Source: a virus
Strand: one strand, 5' to 3'
Length of the DNA stretch: 20,909 bases
Virus record (IMG/VR): IMGVR_UViG_3300044611_001548
Location: 1-20,909 of that record
The translations under genes and the position numbers were made by a program. This document shows positions 1-6,306 of the stretch, in pieces. The first letter of the stretch is position 1. The number at the start of each line of letters is the position of its first letter. Below the pieces are notes generated by a model. It was given only the letters and a program-made list of their open reading frames with translations, was not told where the DNA came from and did not search any database.

Positions 1-237
1 TTAGGTATTACCGAATACAGTACCGAACAGTACACCAAATACCTCGCTAATATTCGGCTGAAAGCGATCGGACTTGAGCCTTTATACAGGGAAGAAAAGT
101 ATAGCAAAAGTCCCTATACCCATCTGGAACGCTTCTCCGATACCAAAAAAGAAGGCCACACCAAAGCTAACTTTTTTGAAGCAACCGTTACCAGTTATGT
201 TATGTCTTCTGGCTTAACTGGATGGGATGAAATTTAA
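1..237 (+). CDS. 3' end of a rightward gene, product unknown
   Basis: Frame 1 is open from the first base to a TAA at 235-237, giving 78 residues of a C-terminus and ending in GLTGWDEI. The start lies outside the window. I do not recognise the family. The visible part is mixed alpha-helical, rich in Tyr, Lys and Glu, with no transmembrane segment and no catalytic motif. It is followed about 100 bases later by a strong intrinsic terminator, which supports it as a real transcribed gene. It reads opposite to most of the phage cluster and could be a host gene at a prophage edge or a rightward phage gene. The sequence alone cannot separate these. Confidence 0.6.
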   Translation, partial: LGITEYSTEQYTKYLANIRLKAIGLEPLYREEKYSKSPYTHLERFSDTKKEGHTKANFFEATVTSYVMSSGLTGWDEI

Positions 238-333
238 AATTTACGGGACAAAAATGACCCTATTTCTTACCATAAAGTGGCAATTATGTCAAATATTTTG
301 ACAACTTTTGACCAAACTTAGCAGCCTTTATAT

Positions 334-370
334 AAAAGGAAGAAATTAGCGCTAATTTCTTCCTTTTTTT
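334..370 (+). terminator. Palindromic rho-independent terminator
   Basis: Bases 334-367 form a perfect palindrome with two 17-base arms centred on AGCGCT (350/351), and the T-run continues to 370. It closes the rightward gene ending at 237. Because the left arm starts with AAAA, the hairpin is also flanked by Ts on the minus strand and could stop leftward transcription. Confidence 0.85.
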
Positions 371-535
371 GCTTAGGTAATCACTCTTTCTCGCCATTTA
401 CTTTACGGGGGGATTCTATGCAGATTGCTTCGATCAGTTTCATGGTAAAATTATCCTTTTTTTAGCAGGAGCGATCGTTACAGCATTGTGGCGATCTTTT
501 TTTTCTAGGAATCCTTAGTTATCTGTTAATAATAA
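371..535. other. Intergenic stretch without a supported gene
   Basis: No convincing coding region is seen. A short stem GATCG (473-477) pairs with CGATC (492-496) across a 14-base loop and is followed by eight Ts (497-504). This may be a second weak rightward terminator, but the stem is only 5 bp. A 20-codon leftward ORF beginning ATGAAACTGATC lies in this stretch with no other support. Confidence 0.4.
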
Positions 536-844
536 CTATTTATCCTCGAAAAGTTTAGAAATCAAAGTAATCCCCACCGCGCAAATAATAGGCAGGATTA
601 AGTTAGACGGTTCGTTGATTCTCGCTATTGGTTCACTTGTTTTTAGAGTGCGATAAAAATCTAATGGCGTTACGCTGATCTGCCCCAATTTTCCCAATTC
701 CTGTATGACACCATCGGGATGGGTAGGAAGCTTGTAGCAAACGCACTGAGTAGCATCTCGGTTAAAAAATTCGGTTAACGGTTGTTCGATTGGTTTCATG
801 GCTTTTTTGGGTAAAATGAGATTGTACTTGTCAAAAAAATTCAC
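536..844 (-). CDS. Small membrane-anchored protein, unknown function
   Basis: The protein has 102 residues when read from a GTG at 844; an in-frame ATG at 796 would give 86 residues. Neither start has a clear Shine-Dalgarno sequence. The N-terminal three quarters are soluble and contain two cysteines (CVCYKLP). Residues about 82-96 (LILPIICAVGITLI) form one hydrophobic segment near the C-terminus, followed by a short charged tail. This is the layout of a tail-anchored or single-pass membrane protein. It is the last leftward gene of the cluster and lies downstream of the HTH/coiled-coil gene across a hairpin. No family is recognised. A role in lysis or host takeover would be speculation. Confidence 0.55.
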   Translation of the reverse strand: MNFFDKYNLILPKKAMKPIEQPLTEFFNRDATQCVCYKLPTHPDGVIQELGKLGQISVTPLDFYRTLKTSEPIARINEPSNLILPIICAVGITLISKLFEDK

Positions 845-892
845 CTTTTGGAAGGATTTGATTGATAGTGTGACTTTGTGGAGTTAAGGTTT

Positions 893-920
893 AAAACGAG
901 CCGGTGAGGTTCGTTTTTTT
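893..920. terminator. Stem-loop, likely terminator of the coiled-coil gene
   Basis: Bases 893-902 pair with 908-917 (10 bp with one G-U pair) around the loop GGTGA, and Ts run to 920. The tract is best in the rightward sense. Leftward, the stem itself ends in TTTT. It sits 7 bases past the second, distal stop (927) of the coiled-coil reading frame, as expected if the gene once ended there. Confidence 0.55.
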
Positions 921-926
921 GTCCGA

Positions 927-1127
927 TTAGTAGCCCGATGCGGCAAGCTGTTGATCGAACGGGAGTTTTTGAATTAACTCTTGATTTTTTTGCTTTAGCC
1001 TTGCTTTTTCATCTTTTAATTTCTCGATTTCTTGCTTTTGGCCGGCGATGATGTTGTCAGTTAGAGTCGTAGACCTTCCTTTTTCGATCTGTCGTTTTAA
1101 GGCTCGGTTTTCCGCTTCTAATGCGCT
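927..1127 (-). pseudogene. In-frame continuation of the coiled-coil protein after a TAA
   Basis: Immediately after the TAA at 1128-1130 the same frame stays open for 66 codons to a TAA at 927-929. The translation begins SALEAENRALKRQIEK and ends LAASGY. It continues the heptad-like, Lys/Glu/Gln-rich coiled coil of the gene upstream, so it looks like the original C-terminus cut off by one nonsense change. It has no start codon with a ribosome-binding site of its own. The alternatives are stop-codon readthrough or a sequencing error. Confidence 0.7.
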
Positions 1128-1784
1128 TTACTTTTCTTGTAATTCCCGATGCTTTTTTTGTAGTATGGTGTACTTTTCTTGTAGTTCCCGATACTCGTTT
1201 TTTTGAAAATTGGGCTTAACAGGATCAGACTTAACAGAATCAGTAACAGAATCAGGCTTGACGGGATCGAAGTTGACAGAATCGGGTTTGGCCTCATCGG
1301 ATTTTTTCTTGGCACAATTAGCTATCTTCTTAATCTGTGCTGGTGTCGGGGTATTAGTCCCCGTCTCGGTCGTTATCTTTTGCCAGAGCGATCGAATTTC
1401 CGTGACCCGTCCAAGATTACAGGCGAGTCCCGTTTCCGATGCGTTATCGTGCGCTTCTTTTGTGGCAAAGAGAATCACGCGATCCCGATTTAATATTGGG
1501 GAAAAGGCCTTGTAAGAGTAAGTGTTAATTGGCACGCCCAAAATCATTTCGATCATTCGGGCTGAATTTTCTTCTTTGACGCGCCGGAACATATAGGGCG
1601 AAAGGTGAGCATCCGAGAATTCCTTAAATGTTTTGTAACCGATCGCTACATATCCCCCTTTCTCCTCGAATTCGTGCAAGATATGACGCAACTGATTATT
1701 GATTTGTCGAATGCCTTCAAGGCATTTGTTAATTTCCCCGACAAAGCTTTGAAAAATAGCTGATAATTCTTGAGTTTGTGTCAT
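1128..1784 (-). CDS. Predicted HTH-like DNA-binding protein with coiled-coil tail, truncated
   Basis: The ATG at 1784 is preceded by GGAG at 8 bases, so the start is firm. The 218 residues show an N-terminal helical segment, then a module around GYKTFKEFSDAHLSPYMFRR (residues about 49-68). This resembles the 'GYxSFxExxxxxxG-S..YRLI' helix-turn-helix region of KfrA/ParB-like and phage regulators. Next comes a basic linker with short DPVKPDSV-type repeats (about 167-190), then a coiled coil with a 14-residue repeat (RELQEKYTILQKKH). The frame stops at a TAA exactly where the repeat predicts Tyr (TAC). The gene lies downstream of the small gene ending at 1843. A regulatory or partition-like role is inferred from fold resemblance only. 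Confidence 0.65.
   Translation of the reverse strand: MTQTQELSAIFQSFVGEINKCLEGIRQINNQLRHILHEFEEKGGYVAIGYKTFKEFSDAHLSPYMFRRVKEENSARMIEMILGVPINTYSYKAFSPILNRDRVILFATKEAHDNASETGLACNLGRVTEIRSLWQKITTETGTNTPTPAQIKKIANCAKKKSDEAKPDSVNFDPVKPDSVTDSVKSDPVKPNFQKNEYRELQEKYTILQKKHRELQEK
1129..1192 (-). repeat. 42-bp-period repeat encoding coiled coil
   Basis: Bases 1129-1150 and 1171-1192 match at 21 of 22 positions, with a period of 42 bp (14 residues, two heptads). The copies encode RELQEK followed by TAC (Tyr) in the upstream unit and by TAA (stop) in the downstream unit. Confidence 0.75.
1212..1287 (-). repeat. Degenerate 15-bp repeats encoding D-S/P-V units
   Basis: Imperfect units of 12-15 bases encode successive PDSV, FDPV, PDSV, TDSV and SDPV peptides. 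They form a low-complexity hinge between the HTH-like domain and the coiled coil. Confidence 0.6.
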
Positions 1785-1842
1785 TCAATTGTCTCCAGAT
1801 TTTCGGTTTTTATGTTGGCAAATAGCGGACTATCCAGCTGAT

Positions 1843-2082
1843 TTAGAATAGTTCGGGTATATCTCTTTGGGGGTTCAATATAGCATCTCCCTTCTTTTGG
1901 AGTTTCGTATCCTGTAAACGATTGAGTCGTTCTTTTGCCATTAGCGATTCAATTCCAAATTCACTTGCGGCAATTAATAACTCAACGATGCCTTCTTTAA
2001 CTTCGTTTGGAAGCGAACAAAAACGACTCCAGCGACTATGATAGTTTCTTGCAATGATCGGACAGATATTGTTTTTGGACAT
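1843..2082 (-). CDS. Small basic protein of unknown function
   Basis: The 79-residue protein starts with ATG at 2082. It begins MSKNNICPIIARNYHSRW, then has a helical stretch (EVKEGIVELLIAASEFGIES) and a Lys/Arg-rich tail. No family is recognised. A good leftward promoter (-35 at 2131-2136, -10 at 2108-2113) would start transcription about 20 bases upstream, and the gene heads a short operon with the HTH-like gene 58 bases further on. No strong ribosome-binding site is seen. Its position beside a divergent promoter pair fits a small regulator, but nothing in the sequence shows DNA binding. Confidence 0.6.
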   Translation of the reverse strand: MSKNNICPIIARNYHSRWSRFCSLPNEVKEGIVELLIAASEFGIESLMAKERLNRLQDTKLQKKGDAILNPQRDIPELF

Positions 2083-2107
2083 AGGAGTATTTTGAATTCA
2101 TACTTAA

Positions 2108-2136
2108 AGTTTAAAGTAAACTTCTTGAATTGTCAA
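2108..2136 (-). promoter_or_regulatory. Sigma70-type leftward promoter
   Basis: Read leftwards, TTGACA (2131-2136), a 17-bp spacer and TAAACT (2108-2113) precede the ATG at 2082. The -35 is a perfect consensus match and the -10 matches 4 of 6. The -35 abuts that of the rightward promoter. Confidence 0.6.
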
Positions 2137-2153
2137 GCAAAATCTGTTACACT
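2125..2153 (+). promoter_or_regulatory. Extended -10 rightward promoter
   Basis: TTGAAT (2125-2130), 17 bp, then TGT-TACACT (TG at 2145-2146, -10 at 2148-2153) lie 26 bases before the ATG at 2180. The TG dinucleotide one base before the -10 is the extended -10 signature. Confidence 0.5.
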
Positions 2154-2179
2154 TTTATAAAAGCTTTGGGATAGACAAA

Positions 2180-2617
2180 ATGATCGACTCAACGATCGGA
2201 ATAGCGGGGCAGTTCCTGTCAAATCCGACAATAAAAGCGAATGCGTCTCTCGTATTTAGCGTCGCCACGGGTGCGCCCACGATGGCAGTAGATGAGGTAG
2301 GCAATCCGATCCTCGCTGCATCTGCTACGGCTACGGTCACGCTTGCCTGTTGGCTTCAACAGAAAAAACCTCCCTACGCCGATGTGCAGGAGGGAAGTTA
2401 TCTCGACTCCGAATATTTTGAGGGAAGGCTAGTAGACCCCAAAAACTATCCTTTCCCGGTTCCATCCACGGGGGATATTTGGGTTACGATTAACGGACGA
2501 TCTGGACTCGTTCGGCAGTTAAACGCTTTCGAGTCCCCAACGAGTCAACAATTAAACATCTCAGACAAGCTAGGACGGAGGATTAAGCTTTATGCCAGAT
2601 TTGACCAAGGCAATTAA
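2180..2617 (+). CDS. Phage protein, possible head-completion or neck protein
   Basis: The protein has 145 residues from the ATG at 2180. The first 60 residues are Ala/Val/Thr-rich with an apolar stretch (ILAASATATVTLACWL) that is only weakly membrane-like. The second half is beta-rich (GDIWVTINGRSGLVRQL, LGRRIKLYARFD), which reminds me of small head-tail adaptor barrels. No family match is certain. It is rightward while the surrounding head genes are leftward, and it overlaps the next gene by 26 bases, so the two are co-transcribed. A structural role is an inference from fold impression and context. Confidence 0.6.
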   Translation: MIDSTIGIAGQFLSNPTIKANASLVFSVATGAPTMAVDEVGNPILAASATATVTLACWLQQKKPPYADVQEGSYLDSEYFEGRLVDPKNYPFPVPSTGDIWVTINGRSGLVRQLNAFESPTSQQLNISDKLGRRIKLYARFDQGN

Positions 2618-2882
2618 ATCTCGATTTCCCTTCTCCGAAATCGAACAATGGAAAATTAGAATTTTCTTGCCAGACAACAAAAGCGATCAAGAAGACTTTC
2701 GGCACTACATTGATGTCAAAGCAGGAGACAAGCCGCTCGATAAAGCAGAATGGCTACTCGCTCGTTATAATGCCGTCCGTGCGGTCGGGATTCCTGTTTG
2801 CCCGTCTTTAGTTAAGCCGATCCCTGACTGGGATCAGATTGAAAATGAATTGAGATTCGTGGTTAGTCTAAATCCTTCCTAG
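2592..2882 (+). CDS. Small acidic phage protein, unknown function
   Basis: The protein has 96 residues. The ATG at 2592 is preceded by GGAGG at 10 bases, which fixes the start inside the previous gene. The sequence is soluble, with a DKAEWLLARYNAVRAVGIP helix and charged ends, and has no recognised motif. It is translationally linked to the upstream gene by the 26-base overlap. Its last 20 bases overlap, tail to tail, the end of the leftward holin-like gene, leaving no room for a terminator between them. Together with its partner it may be a connector pair, but this is a guess. Confidence 0.6.
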   Translation: MPDLTKAIKSRFPFSEIEQWKIRIFLPDNKSDQEDFRHYIDVKAGDKPLDKAEWLLARYNAVRAVGIPVCPSLVKPIPDWDQIENELRFVVSLNPS

Positions 2883-3078
2883 AATCACCCGCTAAAAACA
2901 ACCCCAAAGCAATTAGTGTTCCCTGCCAATTGTCTGAGGTAATGTAGTGAGCGAATAGCACAATCCCCGAAAATTCGGGGTGTTGGTGTGCGTAAGTAAT
3001 AAAATCACTTAAGACGTAAATAGCGGCAACTAACGAAGTTTTCCAATCTTTAAACAGCGATCGATTCAATGTCTTCAT
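2863..3078 (-). CDS. Holin-like small membrane protein
   Basis: The protein has 71 residues. There are two consecutive ATGs (3081 and 3078); AAGG upstream sits 7 bases before the second, so 3078 is chosen. The pattern DWKTSLVAAIYVLSDF, a middle Pro/Phe region, then TLIALGLFLAGDSRKD matches the common small phage membrane protein layout 'NWKTT...LLGLFxAxD', often called holin or holin-like. Two apolar helices (about residues 12-27 and 51-62) and a charged C-terminus are visible. It overlaps the end of rusA by about 29 bases. The endolysin lies 7.5 kb away, so pairing with it is inferred. Confidence 0.55.
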   Translation of the reverse strand: MKTLNRSLFKDWKTSLVAAIYVLSDFITYAHQHPEFSGIVLFAHYITSDNWQGTLIALGLFLAGDSRKDLD

Positions 3079-3457
3079 CATAAACCCTTCTAAAAACTGG
3101 ACTATCGCTAATTGTCAAAATTACTCTATCTTCGTCCCATTTAGTGAATGTGTGATCGTATCCTTGAATAATCTTTAGATTATCCTCGACAATTATTCCT
3201 GCGTGTTTTAGCCCGTCATTAATGTATTTCGCTGCAGCAGAAGTATTGTCAGGATCGCGATTAAAATTAACAAGTTTCCATTCGTAGTGTAGCCAAACTT
3301 GACCTAGAAATTGTGGAATTTTTTGCTTTTTTGCAAGCCCTGCAATATAAAGGGTCCACTCGTTTTTGACCCTTGCACTTTTAAATTTGTTGGTTCGCGC
3401 CTTCCGAATCTGATCGTTTAGCGTAGGAGGAAGGGGACAGGTAAATACAGCGATCAT
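3050..3457 (-). CDS. rusA: RusA-family Holliday junction resolvase
   Basis: The protein has 135 residues, close to the usual 120-140 of the family. It should cut four-way DNA junctions, here probably to resolve branched phage DNA during replication or before packaging. The hallmark is the acidic cluster: RDPDN near residue 70, then AAAKYINDGL, and GIIVEDN about 20 residues later, corresponding to the metal-binding aspartates of E. coli RusA. The N-terminus CPLPPTLNDQ is also typical. The ATG at 3457 overlaps the stop of the upstream gene by four bases (ATGA), which indicates coupled translation. The catalytic residues appear intact. Confidence 0.9.
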   Translation of the reverse strand: MIAVFTCPLPPTLNDQIRKARTNKFKSARVKNEWTLYIAGLAKKQKIPQFLGQVWLHYEWKLVNFNRDPDNTSAAAKYINDGLKHAGIIVEDNLKIIQGYDHTFTKWDEDRVILTISDSPVFRRVYDEDIESIAV

Positions 3458-4122
3458 AGGCTAACAGGTCTATACTTCCGAAAAACCAATAATAGATCGT
3501 TGGGAACCGTTCCAAGTTGTCCTGATCCGTAGCTGATTTTTAATTCTTCAAACGGCAGTTCTACGCTTGTAACACCCTTGAAGCTTCCCGTATTACATAC
3601 CCAGTCAAGAACCCGCCCAAAAGCGGCTTTTAGCTGTCTCACTTGTCGGGTATCTTGGGTAAAATCAATGCCAGCAGAATACTCTACGTCAGCCTCGGAA
3701 AACTCAGGAAATGGTTCACGAGTATTCCATGAGTGTCCGTATCCCCATGATCGCCCGTAAACGGTTGACAAATGAATCTGCCCGTCCACGTCGATCGTGT
3801 AGTCGTCAGGTGTTAGAACTTTCCAGTTATCGGGAGCGATCGCCCGATTAAATCCGTCTGTTACGTTTCCGAGGCGAACTTTGATGACCGGTTCAGGGTC
3901 TTCTGCAATCGGTGTACTTGGGGAGACATAGGTAAGCCTGAAGTTTTGGAATTTTAGGTTAACCCGCAGTTTTTCCCGATGTCGAACAATCTCTAGCGGG
4001 CGATCAGCCCCTCGATCTCCCTCGACAATAGTTTCGACAAAAGAAATTGCGCCTTCTAACGCTTCGTCCGTTAGGACAACGCCAGGCGCAAATAAAAAGA
4101 GGTCATCGGGAGTGAAAATCAT
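3454..4122 (-). CDS. Phage protein of unknown function, probably virion-associated
   Basis: The open frame reaches back to 4176, but the start is placed at the ATG at 4122 because it forms a four-base ATGA overlap with the stop of the zinc-ribbon gene, as rusA does at the other end. This gives 222 residues. The protein is beta-rich, with Asp-rich and Tyr/Trp-rich stretches (GRSWGYGHSWNTREPFPEFS) and no membrane segment. No family is recognised. Its place right after the major capsid and a small zinc-ribbon gene is where head-completion or neck proteins usually lie, so a connector role is plausible but unproven. Confidence 0.7.
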   Translation of the reverse strand: MIFTPDDLFLFAPGVVLTDEALEGAISFVETIVEGDRGADRPLEIVRHREKLRVNLKFQNFRLTYVSPSTPIAEDPEPVIKVRLGNVTDGFNRAIAPDNWKVLTPDDYTIDVDGQIHLSTVYGRSWGYGHSWNTREPFPEFSEADVEYSAGIDFTQDTRQVRQLKAAFGRVLDWVCNTGSFKGVTSVELPFEELKISYGSGQLGTVPNDLLLVFRKYRPVSL

Positions 4123-4343
4123 ACAATTTTGAGCATCGGACAATATTTCTGGTTTTCTTTTGTCCGTTGCGGGCAAAACGAGGCTCTTTCTTCGTCATTA
4201 TACTGCAATCGACCACCGCAGTCGCCGCAAAGCTTTATACCTTGACTTTTCAGATTTACAAGCTGGTACTCGCTTTCGGCGGGCGGAAAATCGGGCGGGG
4301 GGATTTCGCCCGTTATTTCGGTTTTTGTTTTTGTTTCAGCCAT
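4119..4343 (-). CDS. Small zinc-ribbon protein
   Basis: The 74-residue protein has an acidic, Pro-rich N-terminus (TGEIPPPDFPPAESEYQL) and a C-terminal cysteine module: CGDCGG, then FCPQ and YCP, four cysteines spaced like a zinc ribbon. The start ATG at 4343 lies 13 bases after the capsid stop, with AGAG upstream. The stop overlaps the next ATG (ATGA). Small zinc-ribbon proteins between capsid and connector genes are common in phages. Here it could be a structural cement or a regulator; the sequence does not decide. Confidence 0.7.
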   Translation of the reverse strand: MAETKTKTEITGEIPPPDFPPAESEYQLVNLKSQGIKLCGDCGGRLQYNDEERASFCPQRTKENQKYCPMLKIV

Positions 4344-4356
4344 AGTTTTCTCTTGA

Positions 4357-6258
4357 TTAGCTTAATCCAGAAAGTGCGTTATCGGTAGTACGGAATTTGG
4401 CCACCCGTAACTGTTGGCTGGCAACTCCCGAACCAGTGGGATCAACGTCGAGGGCATCAACTCCTTCCCACGAAAGCCATGTCAAGCGAGACTCACGATC
4501 AAAGTTGGTAACGGAATCGGTGCGAACCTCTACAGGCATTGCGATTCCCCGTCCTACCGCCCCGTGTCCAAAGAAATAAGAGTCACGGAATAACGCGGTG
4601 GTAGAGGGAGTGCGAACGGTAACGTTACTCACCCCGTCTGCCCCAGCGTTGCCTACACCAAAAGCGTTAGATTCAAAAACGTGAACACCTTCGACAACTC
4701 CCATATAGCCGTTAACCCGTGGCTCGGATTCGTCGGGAACGTAAGCCGGAAGCATGGCATTGAGAAAATCGAGAAGGTTGGCTTGGGTTGGAGCCTCCCA
4801 ATCATCATCTAAATCTTCTCTTAATTGTTTCCAAGCGGTAGGATTTAGGACTGCCATAAAGTTCCCGTCTGGCAACGGCTCCCACGGGCTACTGGATGAG
4901 TGAGCGCGGTGTCTCATCTCTCGAAGGAATTGTTGATTCATGCGGCCGTCGCCGTTCTGTAGTGCAGTTGCCGCCGTGTTAATCGTGTTGCCCTGGTTGT
5001 ACCAGATCACCGAGGTCAAATCGTAACGAGAACGGATTAGGCGATCCTCAAATTGAGCGTAGTCATAGCCAAATTTTTGATTGAGTTCCGCCGCCAATTC
5101 GTAAGCCGAAAAATACTCAACGAAGCTAACAATTCGGATCGGGTTAATTTGTGTAGAGGCACTTTCTTTACCACGTCCATACTCACGAATTTCCACATCG
5201 ACTTTGGAAGTAGACATGGAATCGCTACGGGTCGTAATTGAACTGTAAGCGTTACCCGCCGATAGTTCGTAGTCAGCAAGGGAAGGTGAGGTGGAAAGGT
5301 AGTTAAATCTTCCAATTTGAATTACGTTTCCTCGCGATTTTGCAAAATCGTATCGCACCAATGGCATCATGTGAAACACGAAGCCGGGGCGATGAGTGAC
5401 ACGCATAATTGCCGAAAGTGTAGGCAAGAAACCACCGGGAAGATCGGAGATAATCGTGTTAGCTACACTTTCCCCTGGATCGATCATCTGAATGTCGGTT
5501 CCTCTAAACAGCCCCGCTTTTTTGCCCCACGAATCTAGGTCGTTTAAAACGTGTCGATAGTTTTCTTTGACATAGCGATCAAGTTCGGTTTTGTCAAAGT
5601 CTAAAACTCGCTCTTTAGCCCCTGTAAATTTTACGGCCTTTGGAAGTGAGTCGATGTGGTGTTGTATTTCCCGAAAAGTACCGGGTAACTTATCGTTGTA
5701 GCCAATCGCAATATTCGTGTTAAAGTTTAACGTTTTGAATTTCGGGGCATTGTTTTGTGTTTTCACTTCGACCGTTTCTACCTTTTTTGCGGGCTGACTA
5801 GAACCGTGGAGTTTTCCGAGGTCATTAAAGTTGTTGATGACTCGTTCCGACTCGGCCGCTTTAGCTTCGAGTGCGGCAATTTTTTTGTTTGCCTGTTTGA
5901 TAGCTTCGGAGGCTTCATCAAAGGAGGATTTAATTTCGTTTTTTTCGACTTCTGCTTGTTGCTTTTGCGCTTCTAATGCAGATTGTTTTTCGGCTTCAGC
6001 CGCCGCCTTGACTTCTGCAATTGCAGAACTTACAGCACTCGCAATCAGTGACTCGATCGCTTTTAAGTCGAGCGGGGCGGGGGGAGTTTCGGTTTCAGTA
6101 TTCTTGACGGGGACAACCGGGGTAGCGGTTTTGATTTCGCCGCGTTCTACGGCTTTAACCTTCATCTCAAATAATTCTTTTTCGTCAACGGACTGCCCGT
6201 CGGAATCTTTGACGACTACGGGAGTAATCCGTTTGATTTCTTGTAGTGTTTTAGACAT
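4357..6258 (-). CDS. Major capsid protein with N-terminal coiled-coil domain
   Basis: The protein has 633 residues, large for a capsid subunit. Residues 1-60 are charged and flexible, about 64-142 form a long Ala/Glu/Lys coiled coil, and from about 175 onward a globular part carries capsid-like features. These include a TSPSLADYELSAGNAYSSIT region followed by a helix containing DYAQFEDRLIRSRYDLTSV, a GNFMAVLNPTAWKQLR segment and an AMPVEVRTDSV segment, as in N4 gp56-type/HK97-fold coat proteins. The N-terminal coiled coil probably acts as a built-in scaffold (delta domain) that the neighbouring protease may remove. The family assignment is by pattern, not alignment. A TATAAT lies upstream. 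No clear Shine-Dalgarno is seen. Confidence 0.8.
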   Translation of the reverse strand: MSKTLQEIKRITPVVVKDSDGQSVDEKELFEMKVKAVERGEIKTATPVVPVKNTETETPPAPLDLKAIESLIASAVSSAIAEVKAAAEAEKQSALEAQKQQAEVEKNEIKSSFDEASEAIKQANKKIAALEAKAAESERVINNFNDLGKLHGSSQPAKKVETVEVKTQNNAPKFKTLNFNTNIAIGYNDKLPGTFREIQHHIDSLPKAVKFTGAKERVLDFDKTELDRYVKENYRHVLNDLDSWGKKAGLFRGTDIQMIDPGESVANTIISDLPGGFLPTLSAIMRVTHRPGFVFHMMPLVRYDFAKSRGNVIQIGRFNYLSTSPSLADYELSAGNAYSSITTRSDSMSTSKVDVEIREYGRGKESASTQINPIRIVSFVEYFSAYELAAELNQKFGYDYAQFEDRLIRSRYDLTSVIWYNQGNTINTAATALQNGDGRMNQQFLREMRHRAHSSSSPWEPLPDGNFMAVLNPTAWKQLREDLDDDWEAPTQANLLDFLNAMLPAYVPDESEPRVNGYMGVVEGVHVFESNAFGVGNAGADGVSNVTVRTPSTTALFRDSYFFGHGAVGRGIAMPVEVRTDSVTNFDRESRLTWLSWEGVDALDVDPTGSGVASQQLRVAKFRTTDNALSGLS

Positions 6259-6285
6259 AGTATTTTTTCACGATAGCTAAGAAAA

Positions 6286-6291
6286 ATTATA
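6286..6291 (-). promoter_or_regulatory. Perfect -10 box upstream of the capsid gene
   Basis: Read leftwards, TATAAT stands 27 bases before the capsid ATG at 6258, in the 48-bp gap after the protease gene. No good -35 is found at 16-18 bp. A capsid-only transcript would fit the need for high expression. Confidence 0.4.
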
Positions 6292-6306
6292 CTTGAAGTT
6301 TCGCTA

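Noticed and set aside
516-540. Stem TAGTTAT/ATAACTA at the end of the left membrane gene
   Set aside because: It has 7 bp with no T-run in the leftward direction, so it was not called a terminator.
1203-1515. Two rightward frames opposite the HTH-like gene
   Set aside because: They mirror the repetitive linker and the coding region of the leftward gene, which has a good Shine-Dalgarno and domain features.
4123-4176. Longer N-terminus for the gene ending at 3454
   Set aside because: The ATG at 4122 gives an ATGA overlap like its neighbour. The longer start lies deep in the zinc-ribbon gene.
5831-6280. Rightward 149-codon frame rich in Ala/Ser
   Set aside because: It is the complement of the capsid coiled-coil region, whose biased codons keep opposite frames open.
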